Origin: Candidatus Delongbacteria bacterium | Lineage (GTDB): Bacteria > CAIWAD01 | Assembly (NCBI GenBank): GCA_020634015.1 | Contig: JACKCN010000003.1 | Span: 124,001-188,000, forward strand | Direction of reading: 5' to 3' | DNA: 64,000 nt | Part shown: positions 25,942 to 34,151 of the stretch, in pieces | Layout: every line of letters begins with the position of its first letter | Numbering within the stretch: the stretch's first letter is position 1 | Translations under genes and position numbers: made by a program | Notes under the pieces: generated by a model | Seen by the model: only the letters and a program-made list of their open reading frames with translations | Database searches by the model: none | Told to the model about the DNA's origin: nothing

Positions 25942-26212
25942 GCAATCGTCATGTGCGCCTCCGCGCCAGAATGGGTGCGCCCCGATTCTGCTCGAAAATG
26001 GCTGGAATCGCTGCATTGACCCCACATTTTCCCCACCGATCTTCCCGAATTCACCCCCGAAGCCACGAGGATGACAACATTTTTGCATGTCAGTCCAAGT
26101 CCTTGATAATCAACAACCAAGGCTCATCGCAACTGGTCGGAGTTTTGCATGTATTGTCAGGCTTGATCGCTGGTTTCGAATTCATCCGTCGTTGAAAGAG
26201 GTTCTCCTGTCC

Positions 26213-29200
26213 ATGAATGTGTCGCACCTGCCGTTCTTCCTGCTGTCCTTCGCGACCTACGCTCTTGCTGCCGGTACGGCCGGTGTAGCCACCATCGCAC
26301 CGCAGTTGCTGGGAACCTCGCCCGTGCCCGGATTCGATTCCCGGATCACGGGATGCACGCTGGCGCCCGCCGGCAACTGCCAGCGGGCTGCCGCCGACCT
26401 GACGCTTGCGGGTCTGGCCTGGCTCGACGGCAGCACCGTGATCCGTCTGGGCACGCTCGCCCCCTGGGCCGGGGATGCCGGAACCAGCCTGCAGATCGTG
26501 GCGGGCGCACAGCGGCTTGTGATCCAACCTACTGCGGCGGTTCACGTGCCGGGTGCCACGCGCCTCGATGCGCGACTGGACGATGCCAGGGGCGGCACTC
26601 CCGTTGCCGCGGTCCTGCAATCCATGCCCGGCGCGGCCGTGGTGGAACTCTGGTTGCGAGGGGCCTTGTTCAAGGAGGCGGACAACCCCGTGCTCCAGAC
26701 CGTGCGCGAGGGCCGCGTGCTGGACAGCATCTCCCTGCGCGACGGCGAACGCACGGACCACAGCGTGGCTTTTCTGCATCACGGCAACCAGGGGCTGACC
26801 TGGACCGATGTGCTCTGGGGCAACGAGCCCAGCAGCAACGAGCAGCACTGGGCCGACTACCTGAACACGGGCAGCACCCACAATGGTTTCGACGAGCTGT
26901 TGGGTCTGCATGACCTGCTGAACCTGCCGGTGAACCTGCAGATCGCCGGCCCCCTGCAGACGGCCGCCGAGTGGTATTACCCCGGTGGCGGGGCCGTCGA
27001 GGGCTGGAACGACTGGGTCACCCGCGGTGTCAGCGAAGGCTGGGCCGCGCTGGTGGCCAGCGCCTACGCCCAGCACATCATGCCCTTCGTGCAGGACTCG
27101 ATGAACAACTGGGCCGTATACACCCACACCCAGATGACCGCCTGGCGCTACGGCTATGTGCCGCACACGGCCTGGGTGCCCGAGCGGGTCTGGGTGAGCC
27201 CCCAGGATTTCGACGGCAACGGCACGGACACCAGTCCCCACGTGATCGACTGGATCGGCGACAACTGGCTGCCTCATGGCATCTGGGGAGTGGTGCTGGA
27301 TCAGGAAGAGCACTGCGACTACGAGAACAACTGGGCCAACGACCGGCACATCTACACCATCGACTCACCCGGCCAGGGCAGTCTGAACATCATTCCCATC
27401 TCGGGCTCGTTCACCGGCAATTGCCACCATGACGCGGGCGCCGCCTGGAACCAGATCATCACCAGCTCGCCCGATGAACTGCTGCTGTACGCCACCGACT
27501 GGGAGGTGGCCGCCGAGGTGGCTGGCTTCCAGGATCAGTTCCCCAGTGCTCTCGAGAACATGATCTGGATCGCCCAGCAAGTCGCGGGCAGTGGCGGCAG
27601 TGCCAATGCCGTGACACTGGATCAGGCGATGGGCGGATACACGGGCGGCCCGATCAACCTGCAGAATGGCACCTACGGTCTGCTGGGCGGGCGCGGCGGC
27701 TACGGCAGCGACTGGCTGAGCCCGGGCACACACAACTCCTGGTACAGTGACTGGGCCGGAAGCCCTGCCCACAGCGACCAGCACCAGCCCCAGTGGAATT
27801 ATGGTCAGGTCTGGAATGCCACCTGGAACAACCTGATGAGCTGCCCCACCAACGACCTCTCCGAGACCGCCTGGTACGTGCTGATGACCAACCTCTACGA
27901 AACCGGCTGGCACGACGGCAGCGAGATCAGCGGCTGGATCCATCGTTACGCCTCGCACATCAAGAACGCCAATGTCTATGCCGAAGCCTCGCGCTGGGTC
28001 GATGGCCAGTACGCCAATGCCTGCGCGGCCTACACCAGTGACATCGACATGGACGGGGTCGATGAAGTGGTGCTGCACAACGACCGGGTCTTCGCCGTGT
28101 TCGAGAGCACGGGCGGACGCGCCCCCTGGATCTTCAGCAAGGGCCCGGACTACGACGCCTCCGTGGTGGGCAGCTGCAGCGCCTACTGGGTGGAGACCGA
28201 AGGCGACTACAACGACGGCGCCAGCAACAACCATGTGGCCGCGTTCTCCGACGTGTCGCCCAACACCCAGAACGATCCGTACTCGATCCAGATCGACAGT
28301 TCCTCGGCCAGCTTCTCGCGCATCACACTGAGTCTGGGCGCGCTGAGCAAGTCCTTCAGCCTGGAACCGGGCAATCCCTGGATCACCGTGGATTACGACG
28401 TGCCCCAGGAAACCTGGATCCAGCACGGATTCACGCCGGACTACATCGACCTGCTCTGGAGCGCAGCCAGTGACCGGATCTGGGACCCGGGCGCCAGTTG
28501 GCCGTCCACGGAGTACGCAGGGCAGCGCAACCCCAATACGGGAGTGACCGGTGCGCTCGTGCTGGGCAATGGCGGCGCCCTGCATTCGATGGATTTCCAG
28601 GGCACGCTGGTGCGCGGCGACGAAATCCGCGGCAGCGGGCGTTTCCGTTACCTGTTCTATGCGGGCACGACCAGCGAGCCGGCCATGAACGGGGCGGTCA
28701 GCGAACTGGTCAGCCTGGCCAGCCAGAACATGGACGCGACACCGCCGCGCCTCGATCCCCAGGCCGCGTTCCTGGCTCCCGACAAGGCATTGCTGCTCTT
28801 CGACGAAACCGTGGACCCGACAACGGCCACCTCGCTGTCCTCATATACGCTCTCCGGATTCCCGGGCGGGGTGGGGCTGGTTTCCGCCACCGTGCAGGCC
28901 GACCCCCGGGTGGTGGCGCTTCGGCTCACGGGCCTCCAGGCGGGCAGCAATGGCACCATTCACGCCAGTGGAGTCTCCGACCTCAACGGCAACCTGCTGG
29001 ACCCCGCCCACGATTCGGCCAGTTTCAGCATGCCTGACGGGCTCACGCCACATACGATTCTGGTGGACGGAGTCAATGACTTCATCCAGTGGAGCGAATG
29101 GATGGAGCAGAGCACGGACAGCCTCTTCATCACCTGGGACAGCCAGTACCTGTACATCGGTTACAATGGGTTGAATCTGGCCACTGGCGACTTCTTCGTC

Positions 29201-29857
29201 TACATCGATACCGACGGTGTGGCCGGCAGTGGCGCCCCGCGCAATGCCTGGAACCGGGTGGGTTTCGGCCCGGATCGACGGCCCGAATACGAGCTGTCCA
29301 TCGAAGGCGGCGGCAACAGCATGCAACTGAATGTCTGGGCCGGAAGCTGGAGTTATCAGCAGTACGGCGAGCACGGCGCCACCAGCTTCGAAGGCTGGAG
29401 CGGCAACATCATGAACGAGATTCGCCTGCCCTGGAGCGAACTGGGCTCGCCCACCCAATTGGCCCTGGCCCTGAGCACCAGCCAGGAAGACAATCTGATG
29501 ACCACCCGCAGCTGGCCCGCGGCCAACCCGGTGGGCAACAACATCACCATCACCGACTGGTTCGTCTTCGACTCAACCACCATGGGTCAGGCCATGCCAG
29601 CCATGGGAGTCGCTCCCAACGGGACCAGCCTGAGCATTCTGCCCGATCCACCCGTGGTCAGCATATCGCTGCACAGTGCCACTCAGGTGCGACTGGACTG
29701 GGACACGGTCCCCGGCGCCCTGGCCTATCGTGTGTACAGTTCCAGTGCTCCCTGGGCGGGCAGCTGGCAGCTGGTGCAGGAAACGACGGACGCATTTCTG
29801 CTGGAACCCATCGGCGGGTTCTCGGCGTTCTATCTCGTTCGCAGTGTGGGGCCCTGA
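26213..29857 (+). CDS. Secreted GH57-like glycoside hydrolase with Ig-like and CBM9/DOMON-like domains
   Basis: A 1214-residue secreted protein. ATG 26213 gives a signal peptide (SHLPFFLLSFATYALAAG); the frame is open upstream but without a start signal. The N-terminal half resembles GH57: PHTAWVPERVW holds a WxPE motif with candidate nucleophile Glu324, and LLLYATDWEVAAE a candidate acid/base Asp429. The usual HQP motif of GH57 is not visible. Then follow an SbsA-type Ig-like domain (from about residue 845), a CBM9/DOMON-like carbohydrate-binding domain (about 945-1130) and a C-terminal Fn3-like domain. No C-terminal sorting domain is present. The place among starch genes suggests alpha-glucan hydrolysis, but the substrate is not certain and the family call is tentative. 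Confidence 0.65.
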   Translation: MNVSHLPFFLLSFATYALAAGTAGVATIAPQLLGTSPVPGFDSRITGCTLAPAGNCQRAAADLTLAGLAWLDGSTVIRLGTLAPWAGDAGTSLQIVAGAQRLVIQPTAAVHVPGATRLDARLDDARGGTPVAAVLQSMPGAAVVELWLRGALFKEADNPVLQTVREGRVLDSISLRDGERTDHSVAFLHHGNQGLTWTDVLWGNEPSSNEQHWADYLNTGSTHNGFDELLGLHDLLNLPVNLQIAGPLQTAAEWYYPGGGAVEGWNDWVTRGVSEGWAALVASAYAQHIMPFVQDSMNNWAVYTHTQMTAWRYGYVPHTAWVPERVWVSPQDFDGNGTDTSPHVIDWIGDNWLPHGIWGVVLDQEEHCDYENNWANDRHIYTIDSPGQGSLNIIPISGSFTGNCHHDAGAAWNQIITSSPDELLLYATDWEVAAEVAGFQDQFPSALENMIWIAQQVAGSGGSANAVTLDQAMGGYTGGPINLQNGTYGLLGGRGGYGSDWLSPGTHNSWYSDWAGSPAHSDQHQPQWNYGQVWNATWNNLMSCPTNDLSETAWYVLMTNLYETGWHDGSEISGWIHRYASHIKNANVYAEASRWVDGQYANACAAYTSDIDMDGVDEVVLHNDRVFAVFESTGGRAPWIFSKGPDYDASVVGSCSAYWVETEGDYNDGASNNHVAAFSDVSPNTQNDPYSIQIDSSSASFSRITLSLGALSKSFSLEPGNPWITVDYDVPQETWIQHGFTPDYIDLLWSAASDRIWDPGASWPSTEYAGQRNPNTGVTGALVLGNGGALHSMDFQGTLVRGDEIRGSGRFRYLFYAGTTSEPAMNGAVSELVSLASQNMDATPPRLDPQAAFLAPDKALLLFDETVDPTTATSLSSYTLSGFPGGVGLVSATVQADPRVVALRLTGLQAGSNGTIHASGVSDLNGNLLDPAHDSASFSMPDGLTPHTILVDGVNDFIQWSEWMEQSTDSLFITWDSQYLYIGYNGLNLATGDFFVYIDTDGVAGSGAPRNAWNRVGFGPDRRPEYELSIEGGGNSMQLNVWAGSWSYQQYGEHGATSFEGWSGNIMNEIRLPWSELGSPTQLALALSTSQEDNLMTTRSWPAANPVGNNITITDWFVFDSTTMGQAMPAMGVAPNGTSLSILPDPPVVSISLHSATQVRLDWDTVPGALAYRVYSSSAPWAGSWQLVQETTDAFLLEPIGGFSAFYLVRSVGP

Positions 29858-29921
29858 CCCACTCCTCAGATACAAGAACCGTGAGATACACTCACATTTT
29901 GACCCAAGACAGGAGTAAGTG

Positions 29922-31565
29922 ATGAAAACTGGACTTGTTTCCCTGATCGGGACCGCGTTGCTGGCCGGGTCCGCCCTGGCCGCCGTGGAAACCGCCAACC
30001 TGCAGTGGCCCCTGAATGGGTCCACCCAGCCCGCCGGGCTGGATCTGACGGTGTATTCGCGCGTGCTCAAGACCGGATGCACGGGTGCCTGTGACATGAT
30101 CGGTTGCACCGATCTGGAGCCCAATCTGTTCTTCCGTCCCGAAGGCGGCGCCTGGGACAGCGTGGCGATGACCCTGAACACGGCCGACTGCTACGCTCCG
30201 TCCGAGGAGTATGCCGGCGTGATCCCGGGCGTGTCCATGGCCGGCAACTTCGTCGATTTCTACATCGAGTACCACGACACCAGCGATGACACCTACTATT
30301 ACGCCGAAGGATTTGACTCGGCCGCACCGGCCCAGTACCTGCTGAGCCAGCTGACCACCGAAGAGTTCACCTACACCATGTGTCTGAACACCTGCAACCT
30401 GCCCCAGGGCACCCTCAACCCGGGCGTTGCCGGACCGTTCAACAGCTGGGGCTTCACAAATCTGGTGGACAATGGCGGCGGCATCTGGTGTTACGACCTG
30501 GTCGTGCCCGCCGGCAGTGACCCCACCATCCAGTTCAAGTTCCGCAACAACGCCGACTGGGAAAGCCTGCCCGGCGGACCCTTCGTCAACCGTGAGTACC
30601 ACATCGCTCCCGGATCCACCTCCGATTCCGGCGAATACCTGTGGAACGACGACGAATGCGCCGGTCTGCCCACCGAGCTGACTCACAACCTGACCGTGAT
30701 CTTCGAAGTGGACATGAGCTACCAGGATCCCGCGAGCTACAGCGGTGGTGTGTCCATTCAGGGCAGTGCCGCTCCGCTGACCTGGGATGCCGGCGCGACC
30801 CCGATGACTCCCCAGGCTGGCAATACCTTCACCACGGGTCTGACCTTCCTGGCCGGCTCGTCCACCAACATCGAGTTCAAGTTCACCCGCAATGATGGTG
30901 TGAGCTGGGGCTGGGAGTCCGTGGGCAACCGTGCGCTCTTCCTTGACGAATCCGCCTGGCCCGCTCCCTTCATCGTGCCGGTGCAGTTCTGGGACAACTA
31001 CCAGCCGCCCCAGGTGACCACCGTGCCCGTGAACGTGACCTTCAGCATTGACATGAACTGCCTTGACGCCTCCGCCTATGCGGGAGGAGTGAGTGTCACG
31101 GGTGGCGGCGACGTGCTGGCCAACTGGACTCCCGGTGTGAACCTGCTGAGCGACGCGAACAACGACGGCATCTATGACATCACCCTGACCTACCCGGCGG
31201 GCTCCGGCTTCGACTGGGAGCACAAGTTCAACATGAGCGCCGATGGCGTGAACTGGAACTGGGAAGACAACGTCGCCAACCGTCCGTTCACCATCAGCGA
31301 CGCCAACACCGATCAGGTGCTGGCCACCGTCGCCTGGGACAACTGGCTGTGCCCGCCCAGCATCAGCATCAGCTACATCGGTGCCAACCAGGTCATGCTG
31401 AGCTGGAATGCGGTCCCCGGTGCCACCAGCTACAATGTCTATGGCGATGCCGAGCCCTTCTTCGTGCCGGCCCCCGAGAACCTGCTGGGCACCACCGCCA
31501 GCACCAGCTACAACCACAACGTGGTGCTGAACAAGCGCTGCTTCGTGGTGACCGCGAACAACTAG
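29922..31565 (+). CDS. Secreted starch-binding protein with tandem SusE/F-like modules
   Basis: A 547-residue exported protein (signal peptide cut near LAGSALAAV). AGGAG precedes ATG 29922; an adjacent in-frame GTG at 29919 is an alternative. It has no catalytic domain. Two similar modules lie at about residues 255-345 (starting LTVIFEVDM) and 365-455 (starting VNVTFSIDM), both with GGVSxxG, a GWEW/NWNWE aromatic segment and a similar length; a further related beta-domain precedes them, and an Fn3-like domain closes the protein. Such V-T-F-x-V-D-M modules resemble the starch-binding domains of SusE/SusF and CBM20/26. Several N-terminal Cys (CTGACDMIGC) could form disulfides. It probably holds starch near the secreted amylases. 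Confidence 0.75.
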   Translation: MKTGLVSLIGTALLAGSALAAVETANLQWPLNGSTQPAGLDLTVYSRVLKTGCTGACDMIGCTDLEPNLFFRPEGGAWDSVAMTLNTADCYAPSEEYAGVIPGVSMAGNFVDFYIEYHDTSDDTYYYAEGFDSAAPAQYLLSQLTTEEFTYTMCLNTCNLPQGTLNPGVAGPFNSWGFTNLVDNGGGIWCYDLVVPAGSDPTIQFKFRNNADWESLPGGPFVNREYHIAPGSTSDSGEYLWNDDECAGLPTELTHNLTVIFEVDMSYQDPASYSGGVSIQGSAAPLTWDAGATPMTPQAGNTFTTGLTFLAGSSTNIEFKFTRNDGVSWGWESVGNRALFLDESAWPAPFIVPVQFWDNYQPPQVTTVPVNVTFSIDMNCLDASAYAGGVSVTGGGDVLANWTPGVNLLSDANNDGIYDITLTYPAGSGFDWEHKFNMSADGVNWNWEDNVANRPFTISDANTDQVLATVAWDNWLCPPSISISYIGANQVMLSWNAVPGATSYNVYGDAEPFFVPAPENLLGTTASTSYNHNVVLNKRCFVVTANN

Positions 31566-31587
31566 TTCTGGCCATTCGCTGATTTCA

Positions 31588-31617
31588 GGCCCGCTCTGGC
31601 AACAGGGCGGGCCTTTT
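31588..31617 (+). terminator. Intrinsic terminator after the starch-binding protein gene
   Basis: A 7-bp GC-only stem (31588-31594 with 31607-31613) is followed by TTTT and then CTTTC. It lies 23 bp after the stop codon. A second hairpin follows at 31627-31644. Confidence 0.8.
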
Positions 31618-31626
31618 CTTTCATCG

Positions 31627-31644
31627 GACCCCGCGGTCGGGGTC
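31627..31644 (+). terminator. Second hairpin, backup terminator or leader structure
   Basis: GACCCC pairs with GGGGTC around a 6-nt loop and ATTTCTTC follows. It may be a second terminator or lie in the 5' leader of the next gene, whose start codon is 77 bp downstream. Confidence 0.4.
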
Positions 31645-31720
31645 ATTTCTTCATCGAATGCGAATCAGTAGCCTGAGGCAGTTCCGGAACCGTGCCGGAG
31701 CGCCAGCATGGAGTGTCGTG

Positions 31721-33871
31721 ATGAGATTGTTGATCCTGTCCTGTGTTCTGAGTGTTTCCGGGCATGCAATCGCCGCGGTGGAAGCCCTGCCCGACGGGAG
31801 CATCCGGTTCAGCGCTCCATTTCCGCATGCACGCGTCGTGCAGCTCGCGGGGGAGTTCAGCGCCTGGGGTGCCCGTCCCGCACTGCTTGAGAGAGAGGGC
31901 GAGCGCTTCGTGGGCACGCTGTACCTGGATCACGGCCTGCACGAGTACAAGTTCATCGTGGACGGGAACTGGCTGCCCGATCCGGAAAATCCCGCACGCA
32001 GTGCAAGCGAGTCCGGCCAACCCAATTCCGTGTTCTGGCTGAACCGGGACGGGCGGCTGGAGTTGCGTTCCGACGTGCCTGATGATCTGGCACTGGACGT
32101 CCGAACCGTACTACAGGAAATCCCGCTGGTGATCCTCTGGCAGCAGCATCAGCCCTGGCTGGGCGATCCGGGGAGCGACTGCCTGCTGGGCCCATGGCTG
32201 CGTCTGCATGCCACCAAGGACTATCTGGACATGGCTCTGCGCCTGAAGGACCAGCCAACTGTCCGGGCAGGCATCAGTCTCTCGGGAACCCTGCTCTTCC
32301 AGCTGGATCGCTATTACCTGAACCGGCTGGTGCCGTTTCTGGATCACGGAACGCGCACGGTGGACACCGCCTTCAGCGAGCGCTGGACCGGGCGCACCGA
32401 CCCATGGCTGGACTTGCTGCTGCGTGACGGCCTGGATCCCACGGACCCGGTGCAGGCCGGGCTGCTCTGGAAGGACGACTGGAGTTGCCTGAGTCTCTCC
32501 AGCGAACTGCGCTCGCACTGGCCCCGGCTGGATGAGCTGACGAGCATGGTGCGTGCCGGTCTCGTGCCAAACAGCGGGCAGGCGCAGGAACTGCTGATGC
32601 TGTATCACCTGGCCTGGATGGATCCGCGCTTCCTGCGCGCCCCCGTGTCGCTGGTCACCGGACACGAACTGCGGGTCTGCGATCTTGTGCAGCCTCTGCC
32701 CGATGGGCGCTGGACCGCACGCGCCTGGGATGCCGGCGCACGTCGCCGCCTGGCCTACGAGACGGGGCTGATTCTGGAGGCCGTGATCCCCGAACACGCG
32801 GCCCTGATGGGGGCAGGCTCCGGTGTGCGCCAGGTGGAACTGGCCACCACTCCCTTCGCCCATCCCATTCTGCCTCTGCTGCTTGACACACGCAGCGCCG
32901 CCGCGCGCCAGCCGGAGGACACACTGCCAGACCTGCAGCAACCGGAGTACGCGCGCCGTCAGGTGGAGCTCGCGGTGGCCCAGTACCGTTCGCTTGCCGG
33001 ACGTGACCCGCTGGGCATGTGGCCCGGCGAAGGCGCGCTGGACCCCCGTGCGTTGGCGCTGCTGGGGCAGGCCGGTCTGGGCTGGACGGCTACCGGTGAC
33101 AACATGCCTGCAGCCGATTTGCCCGGTACGGGGAGCGGTTTCCTGCGTGTGTCCGACGCCCCGGACGTGCTGCTGCGTGAGACGGCCCTCTCGCGCAGCC
33201 TGGGCTGGCGCTATCGACTCTATCCGGGTCGCGCCGCGGCCACGGATCTGGTGAACCGGCTGCTCGAACGGGGGCGTCAGGCTCCCGGCCGTGTCCTGGT
33301 GCTGGTGCTGGACGGTGAGAACGCCTGGGAGTTCTACCAGCGTGATCCGGACGCGGACCAGTTCCTGGATACCTTCTATGCCTTGCTGGCGTCACCCGAT
33401 CTGGCGGGCCGGATCCGCACTCTTGCGCCCTCGGACGTGCAGGGGCTTGAGTCCATGGGCCCCGCTCTGGACCTGTCCTTGCCCGCCCTGCGCGCGGGGC
33501 TTGCCGCCGGGTCCTGGATCGACGGCGACCTGCGCACCTGGATCGGCGAGGCCGAAGAGAATCTGGCCTGGCAACTGCTGGATGAGTGCACGGCGGTGGG
33601 GCCCGTTCCCCCGGCCGCTGACCTGCTGCCTCTGCTGGGGGCGGAGGATCTGTTCCAGCAACCCGCAGGGCGCGTGATTTCGACCTTGCTGGCAGAGGGG
33701 AGCGACTGGTTCTGGTGGTACGGTCAGGACCGCGAGGCCTTCGAGGGGGATGGCCGCTGGGATGAGCTCTTTCTGCAACTGCTGAGGACGATGTCACCCC
33801 ACCGCGAGCTGCCGGCGACCCTGTTGCAGAAGCAGAGATCCGCGGGCACGGCGGGGCGAACTCTGGACTGA
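31721..33871 (+). CDS. Secreted GH57 amylopullulanase-like enzyme with N-terminal glycogen-binding domain
   Basis: A 716-residue exported protein. ATG 31721 with GGAG 7 bases upstream gives a clear signal peptide (LLILSCVLSVSGHAIA). An AMPK/CBM48-type domain (FSAPFPHARVVQLAGEFSAW, about 28-110) precedes the GH57 domain. All GH57 landmarks are seen: QQHQPW (His143-Pro145), QVELATTPFAHPILPLLL, WPGEGAL (nucleophile Glu437) and DGENAWEFY (acid/base Asp531). The C-terminal GSDWFWWYGQD segment is typical of GH57 amylopullulanases. It probably attacks alpha-1,4 and perhaps alpha-1,6 bonds of maltodextrins in the periplasm or outside. It stands alone between a terminator and the ABC transporter operon. 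Confidence 0.9.
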   Translation: MRLLILSCVLSVSGHAIAAVEALPDGSIRFSAPFPHARVVQLAGEFSAWGARPALLEREGERFVGTLYLDHGLHEYKFIVDGNWLPDPENPARSASESGQPNSVFWLNRDGRLELRSDVPDDLALDVRTVLQEIPLVILWQQHQPWLGDPGSDCLLGPWLRLHATKDYLDMALRLKDQPTVRAGISLSGTLLFQLDRYYLNRLVPFLDHGTRTVDTAFSERWTGRTDPWLDLLLRDGLDPTDPVQAGLLWKDDWSCLSLSSELRSHWPRLDELTSMVRAGLVPNSGQAQELLMLYHLAWMDPRFLRAPVSLVTGHELRVCDLVQPLPDGRWTARAWDAGARRRLAYETGLILEAVIPEHAALMGAGSGVRQVELATTPFAHPILPLLLDTRSAAARQPEDTLPDLQQPEYARRQVELAVAQYRSLAGRDPLGMWPGEGALDPRALALLGQAGLGWTATGDNMPAADLPGTGSGFLRVSDAPDVLLRETALSRSLGWRYRLYPGRAAATDLVNRLLERGRQAPGRVLVLVLDGENAWEFYQRDPDADQFLDTFYALLASPDLAGRIRTLAPSDVQGLESMGPALDLSLPALRAGLAAGSWIDGDLRTWIGEAEENLAWQLLDECTAVGPVPPAADLLPLLGAEDLFQQPAGRVISTLLAEGSDWFWWYGQDREAFEGDGRWDELFLQLLRTMSPHRELPATLLQKQRSAGTAGRTLD

Positions 33872-33947
33872 TTCTCACCCGGAACCCTGACCCAATGGCA
33901 CTGAGTGGGACGGTTTCGGGCAATCCCCGCTGTTTTCTGCTGAATCC

Positions 33948-33977
33948 ATGGCGGAAATGGTGGCAGATGGCGGAAAT
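33948..33977. repeat. Direct repeat of 11 bp upstream of the ABC transporter operon
   Basis: ATGGCGGAAAT occurs at 33948-33958 and again at 33967-33977, 19 bp apart. It lies in the 280-bp gap before the importer operon, which also holds a 6-bp stem (33981-33986 with 33992-33997). Tandem half-sites for a regulator are possible but not shown. Confidence 0.4.
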
Positions 33978-34093
33978 CCCCCGCGAATCGCTCGCGGTTC
34001 CAGCGCTGGGACCTGCTGGTTGAGATCAAGTCCAGGGCCGCTGGAACGCAGAGTATACGGTCCCGTGCGTTCGCTCCTTCGCCATGTATTGTT

Positions 34094-34099
34094 TATATT
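34094..34099 (+). promoter_or_regulatory. Candidate -10 element of the maltodextrin importer operon
   Basis: TATATT lies in the most AT-rich stretch of the gap, 53 bp before the proposed TTG start. A poor -35 (TTCGCT) stands 18 bp upstream. The decamer CATGTATTGT just before it (34083-34092) also occurs upstream of the GH57-like gene (26148-26157). Confidence 0.3.
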
Positions 34100-34151
34100 T
34101 TGGCCTCAATTCGCTTGCGCCTTGTCACTTTCGACCAACCACGGCACGCCA

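Larger units (their letters stand above)
25755..26212. other. Intergenic region with terminator, FNR-type palindrome and direct repeats
   Basis: These 458 bp separate the debranching enzyme from the next secreted hydrolase. I see no real gene; the open frame that reaches upstream of 26213 has no start signal. The region contains a long hairpin at 25814-25853, a perfect TTGAC-N4-GTCAA palindrome at 25928-25941, and a direct repeat of TTTTGCATGT at 26081-26090 and 26143-26152. This is probably the promoter region of a second transcription unit. Confidence 0.6.

Noticed and set aside
26101..26115. TTGATAATCAA as an FNR site
   Set aside because: The half-sites are separated by one base only, not four, so the geometry does not fit.
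25953..26195. Plus-strand open frame of 80 codons upstream of the GH57-like gene
   Set aside because: No start signal and no likeness to known proteins; the region looks regulatory.
33948..34151. ATG at 33948 as start of the fused importer protein
   Set aside because: The first 68 residues are Arg/Ser-rich and would bury the lipoprotein signal; no Shine-Dalgarno sequence is present. TTG 34152 is preferred, with low certainty.
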